Source of the DNA: Parietaria judaica | Lineage: Eukaryota > Streptophyta > Magnoliopsida > Rosales > Urticaceae | NCBI GenBank assembly: GCA_954871525.1 | Contig: OX940870.1 | Location: 3,751,501 to 3,815,500 of the forward strand | DNA length: 64,000 nt | Reading direction: 5' to 3' | Shown: positions 12,914-25,469 of the stretch, piece by piece | Layout of the letters: the number at the start of each line of letters is the position of its first letter | Numbering within the stretch: position 1 is the first letter of the stretch | Program-made: the position numbers and the translations under genes | The notes under the pieces: generated by a model | Told to the model about the DNA's origin: nothing | What the model saw: only the letters and a program-made list of their open reading frames with translations | Database searches by the model: none

Positions 12914-13547
12914 CGGTAAAATCTCTATAAATTAGTAATTTTGGGATCGCCATTTATTATATTATCAAATTACTAATTTATAATTAAGTATTAATTATAT
13001 AATTATTTTTAATTAAAAAAATCCTTATATAACATGGTCAAAGATTGTAATTATAATACAGAGTTTGAAGATAATATTCCTGAAATAAAGCTTATTTCAT
13101 GCAATAGAGCGATTGTAGAGATAATAACTTCGAACATTTTTTTTGTTACATCACAAATATACAAAATCATACCTTCTCAATATTATGTGGAAGCTTTAAA
13201 TTTAAGTTGAACGAGACATAAATTTCTACGATAGCTAATAACTTCGTAATCATATTTAAAAAAACACTACATGATTAGTTAATTAGTGTACTTTATTTAT
13301 ATTTAAGATGATTTCTTAACTAGTTATGCAATATTATATTTTATTAACAATGATTTCATAACTTTATATCTTATATTTTTATTTTTATATTGAATTATTA
13401 ATTTATATATGATTTGGGACCTATATACTTCTAAAAAAATATTATCTTATAAATTTAATGAATTTTTAATTTAGCTAGTTAGACCCGAGTCGCGACCGGA
13501 AAAAAATATTATTTAATTGAACTTATTAATATATCGAGGTTCTACTG
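12914..13547. mobile_element. Tc1/mariner (pogo/Emigrant-like) non-autonomous element
   Basis: Left end CGGTAAAATCTCTATAAATT; right end, read from the minus strand, CAGTAGAACCTCGATATATT. These terminal inverted repeats match each other and resemble the Emigrant/Lemi family (CAGTAAAACCTCTATAAATT-like). Each end is bordered by TA (12912-12913 and 13548-13549), the target duplication expected for this superfamily. At 634 bp and with no transposase frame, it is a MITE or internally deleted copy. Confidence 0.75.
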
Positions 13548-16405
13548 TATAATACGAAAGATGTAAGATACTCTGGCCCGAACCCATTTTTTGGCACGAT
13601 GAAATTTGTAATTTTGGGATACAAATTTTTGAGAAACACTTTGGAAGTTTAGTGGTGCAGTGAATCGGGCCCGGACAAATTGAGATTGTAGCATCACTTG
13701 ATATGGATTATAGACTTTTAGTTATTTATATAAATTATAATTTTAGAGGAAAATTACGTATATTAATTTTCAAACTCCTCCGCTCTTTTGTTATAACGTG
13801 TTTTCAATATTATAGAATTTTGTCCTTTAATCTTTTTTTTTTAAATTATATATATATATATATAAATGGCTTGATATATAAGACTTAGAGTTCGCTATGC
13901 GCTTGTCTTGTTTTGTCGAGGTCATAGGTTGAGTAAATATCTTAGGCTTCTAAAGTATTAAAAAATTATAAAATCTTATATATATATATATATATATATA
14001 TATTTGATTGGATCATTTAAATTTGAGGGTTCGAGGCGACGGCTTTGCTCGTTTATAGTTAGGGCCGGTCCGGATATAGACTTATATAATTTGTTTTTAT
14101 ATTTTTTGTTTGATTTGTTACTAACCGTATCTTATTATATATAGAGATCTAACTACATTAAACAGTACCTTCAAACTGATAAGAAAAAGTATTTAAGAAT
14201 GTTTTTTTTTATTTTTTTATTTTTTTATTTCCACAGTCACAGATCTCAATCAACTCTAATTAATTACTTTTTATTCATAGGAATGACAAGATCTTGTACT
14301 TATCAAGAGTGGCAGTGATGGCTCATAATAACGCAACTTCAGTTAAGCACGAAGTTGGGACTCCAAGAAAATCTCAAGTTATTTAATGCAAATTGCATGC
14401 GATTCACACAAAACTTAACCAATTATCATCAGAGCAAGCACAAGCAGTATGGGAACATGTGCTTCTGTATTTTATAAGCTTCATACTATCTCGTAAACTA
14501 TTAGTTATAAACTAACAAGCAGTTGGTTGAAAAGAGTCAAAGATCAACGTGAGATTCTTGAACTTAGTGCGTTTATAACTTCTCTAATCTCTTTTGATTA
14601 TTATATGATAAAATTTCAACCTCTATTGTGTTGAAGAAGCTTAAAATTAAACTATATAACTATATATATATTAAATATAAATATAAATTCAGTTTTTTGT
14701 TTTCTTTCTTTCTGGTATTTTTGTATTTATATATTATTTGTGTTTCATTTTCGCAGATTTTTTAACTTTAACGTTTCGTATTTTATTTATGCAAGCAAAA
14801 AAAATAAACGCTACTTCTTACGATGTCTTGAAGTTATTAATTGCAAGGTAGACGAATGTAGCAATTAAAGAAAGAGAGCATGTTAAATTAAGACAAATTT
14901 TAAATTGATGGGAATAACCTGATGCACCAATAATGATACAAGACGTGGTTCTCGTGGAACATTAAATATACAGTGCATTTTTTGACTTTAAGGTTAATTC
15001 ATTGACTCAACGAATCTCTCCAACACGATACAATGCAACTTGCTATAATTTTATTCTACTTATTATAATGTAGTTCTCCATGTGCTAATCATGACGTTTA
15101 CAATCTTTTTTTAGGTCGTATTATTAGCTTAGAAGAGATGTTCGCAATACAAAAAGCCAGTGTTGTTGTTACATAAGATATTAACAATGTATTTTCAAGA
15201 AAATTAAGAAGATAAATTGGCTACCTTTTAATAGTCGACAACCTTTTAAGCAGTGGCGTCGTCAGATTTTTATTTCAGGCGAAGCACATATCATATTTAA
15301 ATCGATTTTTTTTTCTTCTATATATGTAAACCAACAAAAACCATATTATTAAAGCGATTATTAGACATATAAATAAATAATATTAAAATATATTTATCGA
15401 GTCAAGAAGAGAGACGGAATGAAAAGAGTCGAATCAAATCCTAATCATTTTTTTTTTGTTTGAAGTGAGTGCTTACAAACTTTTTTCTTATTTTTTTACT
15501 ATTGAATTTTCTTATCGTATTTTTCTCAGCAAATTCAAAGTTTTTTTTTTTTTTGTTAAATATTAGAAGTGTGTTTATATACTGATTTTTACGCCACGTT
15601 GAGTAAGTCATACTATGATCACTAGAGAAAGACATTAATATACGTATCATGATATGCAATATTAAGTACGTAAGCTATATGAGTACAAAACGTCAATGAT
15701 CATCCTCTTGAATATGAAATCTAAGTGAAGAAGTTTGAATGGTGATTTGAATTCAAATACTGGTTGATTAATAGCTGTGATGGCTTAATATTTTCTTACT
15801 TGATATTATTTTTCCATTTTAGTTACTAATAATGCATTCAATTATTTGCGCCAAGTAGTACCAACGCGGACCAATTGTATTTATAATCAACATGCTTATA
15901 TATTAATAACCTTAAGTTAAATAATTGTTTGGGACGCTTAAAATATTTAAAAAAATTATTATTTTTTAATCAGATACACAATAATATATAAATAAATAAT
16001 TTGAAACTTTTAAAATTTAGAGGATCGAGGCGTCGAATTTTTACGTGTACAGACAAATCGTGTAGTTCGACTTACATTACAATTTACCACTGAGATGTCC
16101 AAAGATGTAAGTGCGAGATTCGTTAGATATTCTCTCCCTACATAAATACATATTCCGTCCAGATTGCATCTTGAATTTAAGGTGCAACATAAAGGAAGAA
16201 AATAAAATTAAGTGTTTGATATAATTATTTAAAATAAATATTGTAAACGTTTTTTCTTCTTGATAATTATTTCTCCTATAAGTACACATGTTGTGTATGA
16301 GCAATTATACAATAGTGTAACCCTAGAACGTGCATATAATTAGCACGTGCACAATTAGTAATCCTCAATGTTAACACTCCATCATTAATTAACGCGTATT
16401 AATTA
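13548..16405. other. AT-rich intergenic DNA with scattered transposon scraps
   Basis: No gene recognised. TA microsatellites at about 13850-13862 and 13979-14001. GGGTTCGAGGCGACGGC followed by AGGGCCGGTCCGGAT (about 14025-14075), a GGCGTCGTCAGATTTTTATT-like string near 15256 and GAGGATCGAGGCGTCGAATTT near 16018 look like pieces of decayed elements, but I could not define boundaries. Confidence 0.4.
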
Positions 16406-18390
16406 TGTGAGATCCCGTATTTTTAGAGTCCTCTAGTAGAATAAATAGGTATTGATTCTATTTTTATTCTTAATTAATTTGGGATTTTTATATAAGATAC
16501 TCGGATATATCTTTGATATTTTAATAAAAAATAATTTTTTTTTGGTTATTTAATTAGCTGCGAAAATCATTATTAATTATGGTTATATTTAAACTCAATT
16601 AGGTTAGGGTTTCCACATATTCTCTTATTCTCTTCTTAGCCTCTCTCCCAAAACCTAAAAATCTCTCTAGAGAGAAAAGGGAGAAAAACTCTTTGTTTCA
16701 TTCTCATTAGCCAAAAAAATGTTTTTCTTCCATCATCATAAAGGTATGATGACGTTTATCTTCTTAATTCTTTTTTTATTTTCGTAATCCTATGATGCAT
16801 AATTTTCTCGAAATTTTTATCTCCTAAATACTAATCGGTTTTGGCGTAAATTTTAACCAGTACTTCGATTAGGTTCATAGAAGTCCTAGATTTAATTTTA
16901 GAATTTTTAGAGCTCTGAATCGCTCGAAATCGTATTTTCAATCTTTCAATTTTCTAAAAAAAACCGAAAAACTCTGCAGAGCAGATTTTGATTTTAATTT
17001 TTATAAATTCATAGATTCCGAATTAGGACTTTTATATAGAGATATATGTTATACATAAGTCAATTTATAGCATGTTTCATGTTTTACTAAATTCGAAAAG
17101 ATGTCGGGATCTAACCCGAAACTGCGTTTTAGTATTTCTGCCGAATTAAAAAGTTAAGATATAGTATAGTTGCATCCTTTTTCTGAAAATTATCAAAACA
17201 CAAAAGTTTTTAATTTCGAAAAATAATGACAGTTTGTGAATAACACTTTTTCCAGATCCTTACCGATTTTGATATATCGAGAAAATACCTCAAAAGCCTT
17301 TTTGAAAACCGAAATCCCCGTTTAGCCTTTAGAGCATCGTTCGTAGAAGCGTCTCCGTCGGATTCGCGAGGAAGACAGTCGTAACGATTCAGGTGAGTTC
17401 AACCTCACTGCAGTACGAATTAGTTTGAAAATAAAAGTTTTGCTTGATATGTTTGATTGTGTTGTCTGTTGATATGTGTGTTAGATATCATTGAATGTGC
17501 ATTCGTTATGATTGTTTGATACATTTTATTATAATTTAATATTATAAAGATGAATATGAAAGATTGATGCTGATTATGTGGCGATCATGAATGATTGTCG
17601 AGAGATGTTATTTTCCTTTAACCAAGGGAATAAGATACGGAATGTCGGTAGTTCATAAGCTTATGATAACAAGAACAAGAGAAACATAGGAATTAATAAA
17701 GTGTCGTACCACACCTCACGAGGAGGTTCTTAAAGTTAAGATTTTTCCCCGAGATGAGCGTATTGAGGACGGGATTTATCTTGCAGTTTAGCTAAACGGC
17801 CAAATTATGATTTCTTCCCGAGATGAGCGTATTAATGACGGAATTTATCATGCGGTATCATGAATCGCCAGATGTATTGGCCTAGGACTTCGGGACATGT
17901 ACACCCCGTCGATCCAACAGCCCGCGCGCAAGTTGGTACGTACACAAGATGGTGATCACCTAGGATAAGATTAGTAATAGATCCTAAAACGTAAAAGAGA
18001 AGAATAATTGAGCATTTGCATGTTATGTTTTTTTTACATTATTATATTGTGAGAAAATAGTTGTATCTCACTGAGCTTTAAGCTCACACAAAAGATTTTT
18101 CGTTCGTACTGTAGGTAAGAAACCTATGATATGATTTTGTGGTGGATTGGACGGTGACGGTGGAAGATGTGCGAGGGATTGGGTGAATGAGTAATCACTG
18201 TGAAGACATTTTCCGCATATTTTATTTCTTATACATTTTGGTTTTGAAAAAGGAATTCCTGATAAATATTTTTACTACGTACGTATTTACTTACTTTATT
18301 TGAAGTTATAGAAAAAAAAATGGCCAAGTATTTTCAAAGAGTTTTAGAGTAGTTAGTAAGTGACGGCTTCGAAAAAGTCGGGTCGTTACA
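16406..18390 (+). mobile_element. Solo LTR of a gypsy-type retrotransposon
   Basis: Starts TGTGAGATCCCG and ends GGGTCGTTACA, so it has the TG...CA ends of an LTR, and is flanked on both sides by the same five bases, AATTA (16401-16405 and 18391-18395). A 5-bp target duplication around a single LTR of about 1985 bp with no internal region indicates a solo LTR left by recombination. The length, and internal strings such as CTCACTGAGCTTTAAGCTCAC, fit Del/Tekay-type Ty3/gypsy LTRs. The lineage is inferred; the boundaries are directly visible. Confidence 0.88.
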
Positions 18391-20483
18391 AATTATCACA
18401 AGTACAGATATACATGCTGGCACATTACGCATGCAATAATTGTTTGGTGAATTGGTGAATGGTGATCCAGACTTATTAAAACCCTAAATGAAACAAATAG
18501 ACACTACAGTGATATATCGTAGCTAATTTATATATCTTGTTGTGATATTTCTTGATCATCTAGAGGAAGAAAAAGAGCATGAAAACTAAAAATCAAGATT
18601 AGCCGCAAAAGTCATTGTTTTAAGTTAAATATATTTTCACAACGTGACACCGCAATTGAGCCTATATCGTATGTCATTATGCACTTCCCGTCAAGACGGT
18701 ATGAAAACATTACCACAGTGACAAGAAAAAAATGAGAATACGTAGTTAACTCCAACAATATTCTCAGTTTAAATTGAGTTTTTTGCCGCTATTAACCCTA
18801 TATATAAAACACGTCCCAAATTCTTCATATTCAGAACTCTTAAAAAAAGAGAGAGCTGGCACCAATGTAGGGGCACAAGTAGCTCAGTCTGGAGACAGAT
18901 TGATTATTAATCTATATATCTAACACTTCTATACTTTTGTTTAGACGGCTTAGTAAAGAGCCACTGCTTTTGAGCCAAAGCAAACCCTATATATAATATC
19001 ATATACATATATATGCCCTAACATGATTTTATCTACAAATAATAAGAGGCTCAAGGCCTTGAATGAGTGAGAGATCAAAAGAAGAGAGTTAGAGATTTAG
19101 ACCTACCCCATTGGGCACGTAGATCTGTGAGGACCCACACGAAAAGATTATAAGGAATCTAATAGTCTTTTTCAGTTGGATCTATATATTCTTTGATAAA
19201 TAAATTAAATATTTAGAAGAAGGTTAGGTGGTGAAAGGGAAAGGCACTAGAGGAGCAAAGGCCAAGAATCTATAGTTTATGGTTGAAGGAGGAGTTGGAA
19301 TCCACTTAAAGTGCTTGATTTGAAGAGGACATGTCTTGTATGGGATGGTTCTAATTTGTTAGGGACACACACCAGCCATATATTATTCTAACTCACAAAC
19401 AACTGCTTATATATAATAATAATAATAATAATAACATGATTATAATAGAAAAGAGTGTCTCTTTCAATACGTGTAAAGGATATATATATATACTAAAGCT
19501 TTAAGCTCCACTAGATTCATCAACCCATTATTGGTACCTTAAAACACAAAATAATAAACTAGCGAAACCTCCAATTATTGAACCACATAAACCTTATAAT
19601 AGATGAACTTCTAATTCTCACTGTACTACACTATGTTGTTTGAGATATGTACGTTCAAAAATATCGAAAACAACATTTAATCTTTCGTTATTCTGGTGTG
19701 GACTTGGTCATTTGATAGTCAAAGGGAGTTAGGAGAAATTCACACCAACATTATGTATAAAAATGGGAGTTATTTCAAAAATAAATAGTATAATTAACAC
19801 TAAAGTCATAATAGAGATGTGTTATTTTCACTTTTTTTTATTCTCAAAATAATGGTTAAATGGACAGCAATTAACTCTAAATTTATAATTCATAGCAAGA
19901 GCATAATGTGATAGTTTGTGCTATTACACGTGCAGTAGTGGAGAATTCTAATACATCTCAAAGAAGTAACAAAGCTTAATCTGTAACTTTAATCGTACAA
20001 AGAAGACAGTTATTATATAATATTATACATATATATGAACAAGAACATAAAATGTTCCTAAGTATTCCCAACAACAAGCTGTTTGCCTTGGATATGTAAG
20101 CAATAGTACGTTCATTATATTCTAAACATCAAAACATATAGTATATAAATTATAGTGGTCCCTAGCAGCGTATATGACCGTCATAGACATGAGAAATTAG
20201 GACTTTGGTGGAAAATTAAATTATGAGATCAATAGAATTTGTGTACGGATCACTTGCCTATATATATACTGTATACATATATAAACTTAACCTATAGGCT
20301 ATATATATTATAACTGCTTTATATGTTTTAATTTAGAGTTTGTCAATCATATCCTATAAATTTTCTTATTTTTAATTATTATTTTTACAAAATTAAATTT
20401 CTTAAATGCTAATCGATGATGCTTTAACTTTTTGGAAGACAAAAACTATATGTGTTATTGTAAAAATTGGATATATATAGACT
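18391..20483. other. AT-rich intergenic DNA
   Basis: No recognised gene. An AAT trinucleotide microsatellite lies at about 19414-19433. Nothing else supportable. Confidence 0.5.
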
Positions 20484-20491
20484 ATATAGAG

Positions 20492-21803
20492 CAAGGATTT
20501 GAATGCCGTTTTTGCCGATAAATCGTTTGCCGTTATCGACGGAGTAATCGTTTGCCGATGGATTTATCGAAGGAAAACCTATAAAATTTATCGTTTGCCG
20601 TTATCGAAACTTATCGAACTTATCGATGGATTAATCGCTTATCGATAGATTTATCGATGGAAAACTTATAAAATATTTTCATATATATTTTCATACATAA
20701 AGTATTTTTTATAACATAAAATACTAAATGTATATTTTCCTTAATAATTGAAAAACGTCAAATTACAAAACAAATTATGTCAGAATCACAGTATCAGAAT
20801 TATATACAATGTTACAAAATGAAGCTGCATATAAAAAACCAGAGAAATAGCTCAATTTGACCAATTTAAAAAAAAAAAATTTACTTTTCCCGCAATAAGG
20901 TTGCAATTCGGGAAAACGTTGAATTAGAAATAATTATGTCAACCTCACATTTTATAAATTATATACAATGTTATAAAATTATTTTACATAAAAAAAAAAA
21001 TAGACTAACTAGCTTAACTTAACTAATTTCCAAAAATATGTACTTTGCCGCAATAAGGTCATAATTCAGAAAGACATCAGTTACAAAAATAATTATGTCA
21101 AACTAACAGTTTCCTAATTATATACAATGTTACAAAATAAAATTACAGAAAAAAATTAAAATATATCTCAAATTCACTATTTGTAGGAAAATTGGTATTT
21201 TTGTCGCAATTAGAAATAATTTGCATAAACCCTTAAATTTAACCCAAATCTGCAAAAAATCAATAAAAATCACGCAAACCATCTTGATTCATCTATATTC
21301 CATCATATACTTTAAAAAAAATCAATTTCAACAAGAACATTTGATTCAAAACGTAAAATGTACAATTAAACTAATATGAAACTCAAAGTTTAACTTTCAT
21401 TCAACCTAATAGCTTTCTAAGTAACTAATACAAATATAGAATAAAAATGTGAAAAATTGACATGATTCATACATATACAACATTTAAACATCAAAACACT
21501 AAAGATCTACTAAAAAAAACCCTAAAAATACATTTAAATTTCGAAATTAAAAGAAGTTGGAACTTTTGCCGCAAAAAAAGAAAATTTTATACCAGGGTTG
21601 ACTTATCGTTTTTGACCGAAAAGTAACTTGCTTTTCGAGAAAATACACTTGATAAGTTTGTGAGATAAGTGACTTGCTTTTCGAATCGAAAAATCGCGAT
21701 AAGTATAAAAAGATAACGATTAGAGGAGATAAGTTACCGAGAAGTGGTTTTCAGCGATAAATCGCTCGATTATCGCTCGATTATCGCGAAAATCGAAACC
21801 ATG
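20492..21803 (-). mobile_element. Non-autonomous hAT element, deletion derivative of the hAT at 51499-57082
   Basis: Begins CAAGGATTTGAATGCCG and ends CGCGAAAATCGAAACCATG. Reversed, these match both ends of the large hAT element (CAAGGTTTCGAAAATCGCG and CAAGGATTTGAATGCCG). The 8 bases ATATAGAG flank it exactly on both sides (20484-20491 and 21804-21811), the hAT target duplication length. The subterminal sequence is full of TTATCGATAAATCG-like and GTTTGCCGTTATCG words, and the interior holds copies of the same repeat with a period of about 160 bp (AATTATGTCA at about 20774, 20931 and 21092). It has no transposase, so any movement would depend on a full-length relative. Confidence 0.9.
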
Positions 21804-21811
21804 ATATAGAG

Positions 21812-23597
21812 TATATAAAAAGCAAAATTCTAGGGAATTATCTACGTGGGCAAAAGATTATTAAATAGTTAAGCGTAATTAATTGTGTCAACCTATTGCA
21901 TGCATATACTCGTCTCGTCTATAGAAGAAGAAAAAAAATGTAGATAAAAATCCATGTACATTTTGGGGACGTCAATTTTCTATTCGTACTGAAAACATTA
22001 TGACTCGCCTTAGATATAATTAATTTATTAATTATAACTTGTTATATATATATATATATATATCCAATTATTTGTATGAATGTATGAGCTGCCATCAATC
22101 CAAGTCAGGTATCATTGTTTATGTTGCATGTTATATATATCGATTGAGTAATTCAAATAAAAGGGGTTTCGAAATCTGAAATATTAATTCATCGGGAACA
22201 GACTCAAATGCTTTTCAAGTACAACTTGTCATAGTGTTTAACCAGTCAATCTTAGTACTTTATCATAAGCTCTAGATCTGACTGACACACACACATAATA
22301 TATATATATATATATATGTGTGTCAGGTAGATATATCTACTATTCTCCATCTAAACATTGTGATTTAAGACTTTAGTCTTTAAGTTAAGAGATAAGAGTG
22401 AGTGATTATTATCGTTATTTTATTTCCATTTATCTTCGAGTATATATAACCTATCAGAGTCATACTTGTAGTGTTATGTTACCGGGAATTTCTCAATCTT
22501 ATATAAGATATTGCTGGTCGCAGGGTGCATGTGAATATATATAGATATGGTGGTCACATGGGATGCTTTGACCGACACATGTCTGAATTCTGAAACCCTA
22601 ATACAGATCGAAGATAATTAGTATTTTTCTTATATTAACTGATCTGTGTAATCCCCCATCGGTGCTCCCATAGTCTTACACTGGTTATATATGCCGACAA
22701 CATTCTAATTTTTGTGAACGCAAGTAAAAGATCATTTCAAATTTAATTTTGACATTGAAGAAATATGAAGGTTGGTCGGGGCAAATTATAAACCAAGAAA
22801 AATCTGTTATAAATTTTCTTCTCAAAACATATAATTTCTAATAGAAAATCAAGATTCTTAACGAGACAAATTTTGTCGAAGGAAAATTTCTTTTTATAGT
22901 TGATGAAAAATTGATGGCGAGACATTTGAAAGAAAAAAAAAAAAAAACTCTTTAGCCTAAACGTTGTATAAAATAATAATATATATTCATTCTCTTACTC
23001 GTAATTTGAGCTTGACTAATTATTACTCTTCTACTCGAGAATTGTATGGCTTAATGAGTGATTGAAATTTCATTGGCACTCTAGTTCCCTTCAATCCTTC
23101 ACTGTGATAATTATTAATCAAAAATCAACTCTATCACAAAAAAAGACGTTTTGGCTTAAATTTTCAAGTTCAAAACTAGCAAGTAGCAAGAAACTAATAA
23201 AAAATATAGCAACGAAATGTTAGTTTCCTAGTCCTAGGAAATCATAAGCTTCATACAAATAACTTCATGTCAAGACTTAAGATTGGTCTATCGAGAGCGT
23301 ATGTTTTGCATGTATCGTTTTAATTTTTTTTTTTAAAGTTAAAGAAAATATAGAAAAATTGAAAAATATTGTTATTTATAAATTATATTTTAGTCTTGTT
23401 TCATTAGTCAACAAAACTCGAACTACAAATTAATGAAGTAGTCCTGATTTGAAATATCAAGTGTTCTTATACGTTTTTTAAAAGGATTTCTATTTTTGGT
23501 TTAAAACTTAAAAGACTTTTGATTACTCGTCTAATTAAATATTTTCGTAATTTATTTATTTATTAATTTCCAGAAACAAAAACATCAAATCAATCAA
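21812..23597. other. AT-rich intergenic DNA
   Basis: No coding region recognised. TA/CA microsatellite tracts at about 22044-22062 and 22288-22324. Confidence 0.5.
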
Positions 23598-23599
23598 AT

Positions 23600-23962
23600 A
23601 TGATTTGTGCTTTTGAAGCTGAATTAACGGCCGCTATGTTTGCTATTGAGAAAGCAAAAGAATTTCATTGGGAAAATATTTGGCTTGAGTCCGACTCTAC
23701 TTATGTGGTTCAACTTCTTCAGAAGAAATCTCATTTGGTGCCTTGGAGGTTGCGGGCTCAATGGTCAAAATGCATTAGTTATCTGGAGCTTATCAACTTT
23801 AGAGTCACACATATTTATAGAGAGGGTAATCAAGCCGTTGATACCCTGGCTAGATTTGCTGTTCAAACTTTGGATCAACATTGGTGGCCTTCGCACCCGG
23901 AGTTCATTTCTTCTTTCGTTAATGATGATATTTGTATGAAAGAGAATTTTAGATTTTGCTAG
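23600..23962 (+). pseudogene. LINE-derived RNase H-like (RVT_3) fragment
   Basis: Frame of about 120 codons. The RNase H-like fold is shown by EAELTAAMFAIEKA (active-site Glu), WLESDSTYVVQLL (Asp) and HIYREGNQAVDTLARFA (last Asp). The N-terminal strand with the first catalytic Asp is missing because the insertion is 5'-truncated. The first three to five codons, including the ATG, come from the target-site duplication, so this start is not a genuine gene start. It is not expected to encode a functional protein, although the frame is uninterrupted. Confidence 0.85.
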
Positions 23963-24159
23963 TTTTATTTTTTTAGTTGTGCTTTGTTAGAGAGAGATAT
24001 TAGGTTTTGTTAGTTCTCGTCTCTTTCTATATCTTTGTAAACTGTGATGCTTTTTATTTATCTTATCTAGAGCCCCGTTTCTTACTTTGTGTTTTTGGGT
24101 GCCAACCTAGTTGGGATTCGAGATCACATTGCGAGATGTCGGGCCTCCATCTTTTACTA

Positions 24160-24186
<27 letters not shown>
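23610..24186 (+). mobile_element. 5'-truncated LINE (L1-type) 3' end
   Basis: Contains the RNase H-like C-terminus of a plant LINE, then a short 3' UTR (GCCCCGTTTCTTACTTTGTG, GTTGGGATTCG) and an (AT)n tail. ATATGATTTGTG lies at the left junction (23598-23609) and again immediately after the AT tail (24187-24198), as expected for a target-primed insertion. The first four bases of the right copy could be chance, since they merge with the AT tail; GATTTGTG is the firm part. Confidence 0.8.
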
Positions 24187-24193
<7 letters not shown>

Positions 24194-24198
24194 TTGTG

Positions 24199-24868
24199 TT
24201 TTACGAGTTATTTTATAGATGCTAAATCACTATTCAGCTTGGCTTGTTAGATTGATATCATGTAAATATTACAAGCGAGCAGACTCTCTAAATATGGCTA
24301 ATTGAGTCGAGTACAAATCCCCCTTTCATTTTTATTTATTATTTAGTTTTATAAGTGTAAATTCATATAAATTTTTATCTTAATCTTTCTTAATTTCTTA
24401 AAAAATTAATTATTATAATTTCATATAAGAATTTATATTTGGCCACGTAAAATCATGGTTCCATTACAATGTATATATAGATATTCATACATGGTAAGAG
24501 CAGCATAGGAAAATATGAAAGATTTTTTTTTTTTTTTTTGAGGGAGGGAAAATATGAAATTAGCGTAAGGTCTTGTCGAGATGATAATGATTGGATAATC
24601 GGCCCGAGAATTTTGGAAAGCTTTGGGCCCAACGCCAATAGTCATGATAAAGAAACTTATAGCCCAAGTTCAAATACATGTATAGATTAGTACAGATAAA
24701 TTGAAGTATCTAAAATTTCGGAGTATATTACTAATCTTATTTTACTTTAGTAAAATTATAAAAAGTAATTTTTTTAATGTTATTGTAAGTTCCAAGTGGT
24801 CTCGTTACGAAGCATTCGTTAAATATCACTTGTCACTTTTTTTTGGCATCACCGACAACGTAGTTATA
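24199..24868. other. AT-rich intergenic DNA
   Basis: No gene recognised. A poly-T run at about 24524-24539. Nothing else seen. Confidence 0.5.
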
Positions 24869-24876
24869 AAACCGAT

Positions 24877-25461
24877 CAAGGTTCTAAATATCGATGTCAA
24901 TATCGTTTCGCACTCTCTAATTTACGGATATATCGCTTGCCGACGGGCATGCCGATGGATAAATCCGAAGAAAAAGATATATCGCTTGCCGAGAATATCG
25001 CATAATTTCGCGGATATATCGAATGCCGATCAAAATATATATTGACGGATATTTCTGTTTTTTTTTTAGTATTTCAATCATATTTTTATAAAGTTTCTAA
25101 ATTACCAATTTAGTAAATATGACACATAATTATTGCCTAGAAAACACTCATAAATCATAATATAACACAAACATATAACATAAAAGTCCTACCTTGTAAC
25201 ATAATGTCGACATAACATAAAATAAGCTAGGCATTTTAATAAAGTCATAATTATAAAGAACAAACATAAATATGAAGCACGATTTTAAATGCCGCTATCG
25301 ATGCCATTTCGCACTATCTATTTTACGGATATGTCGATGCTTGCTGACGGATAAATGAGAATAAATGATATATCGATTTTCTACAAATATCGTATCGCAC
25401 TTCTCATTTTTTGGGCACGTCGTGGATATATCGAGGACATATCTGGATATTTAAAACCATG
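24877..25461. mobile_element. Small non-autonomous hAT element (MITE)
   Basis: Left end CAAGGTTCTAAATATCGATG; right end reads CATGGTTTTAAATATCCAG from the minus strand, giving imperfect terminal inverted repeats with the same CAAGG-type tip as the other hAT elements here. The flanking octamers AAACCGAT (24869-24876) and CCACCGAT (25462-25469) match at 6 of 8 positions, so this is probably an old target duplication. The interior repeats TATCGCTTGCCGA-type subterminal words and holds a second partial copy of its own head near 25290. No transposase. It is a different subfamily from 20492-21803. Confidence 0.7.
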
Positions 25462-25469
25462 CCACCGAT

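Noticed and set aside
18870..18990. Possible microRNA hairpin around GGCACCAATGTAGGGGCAC
   Set aside because: No convincing foldback arm could be found and no conserved plant miRNA sequence matches.
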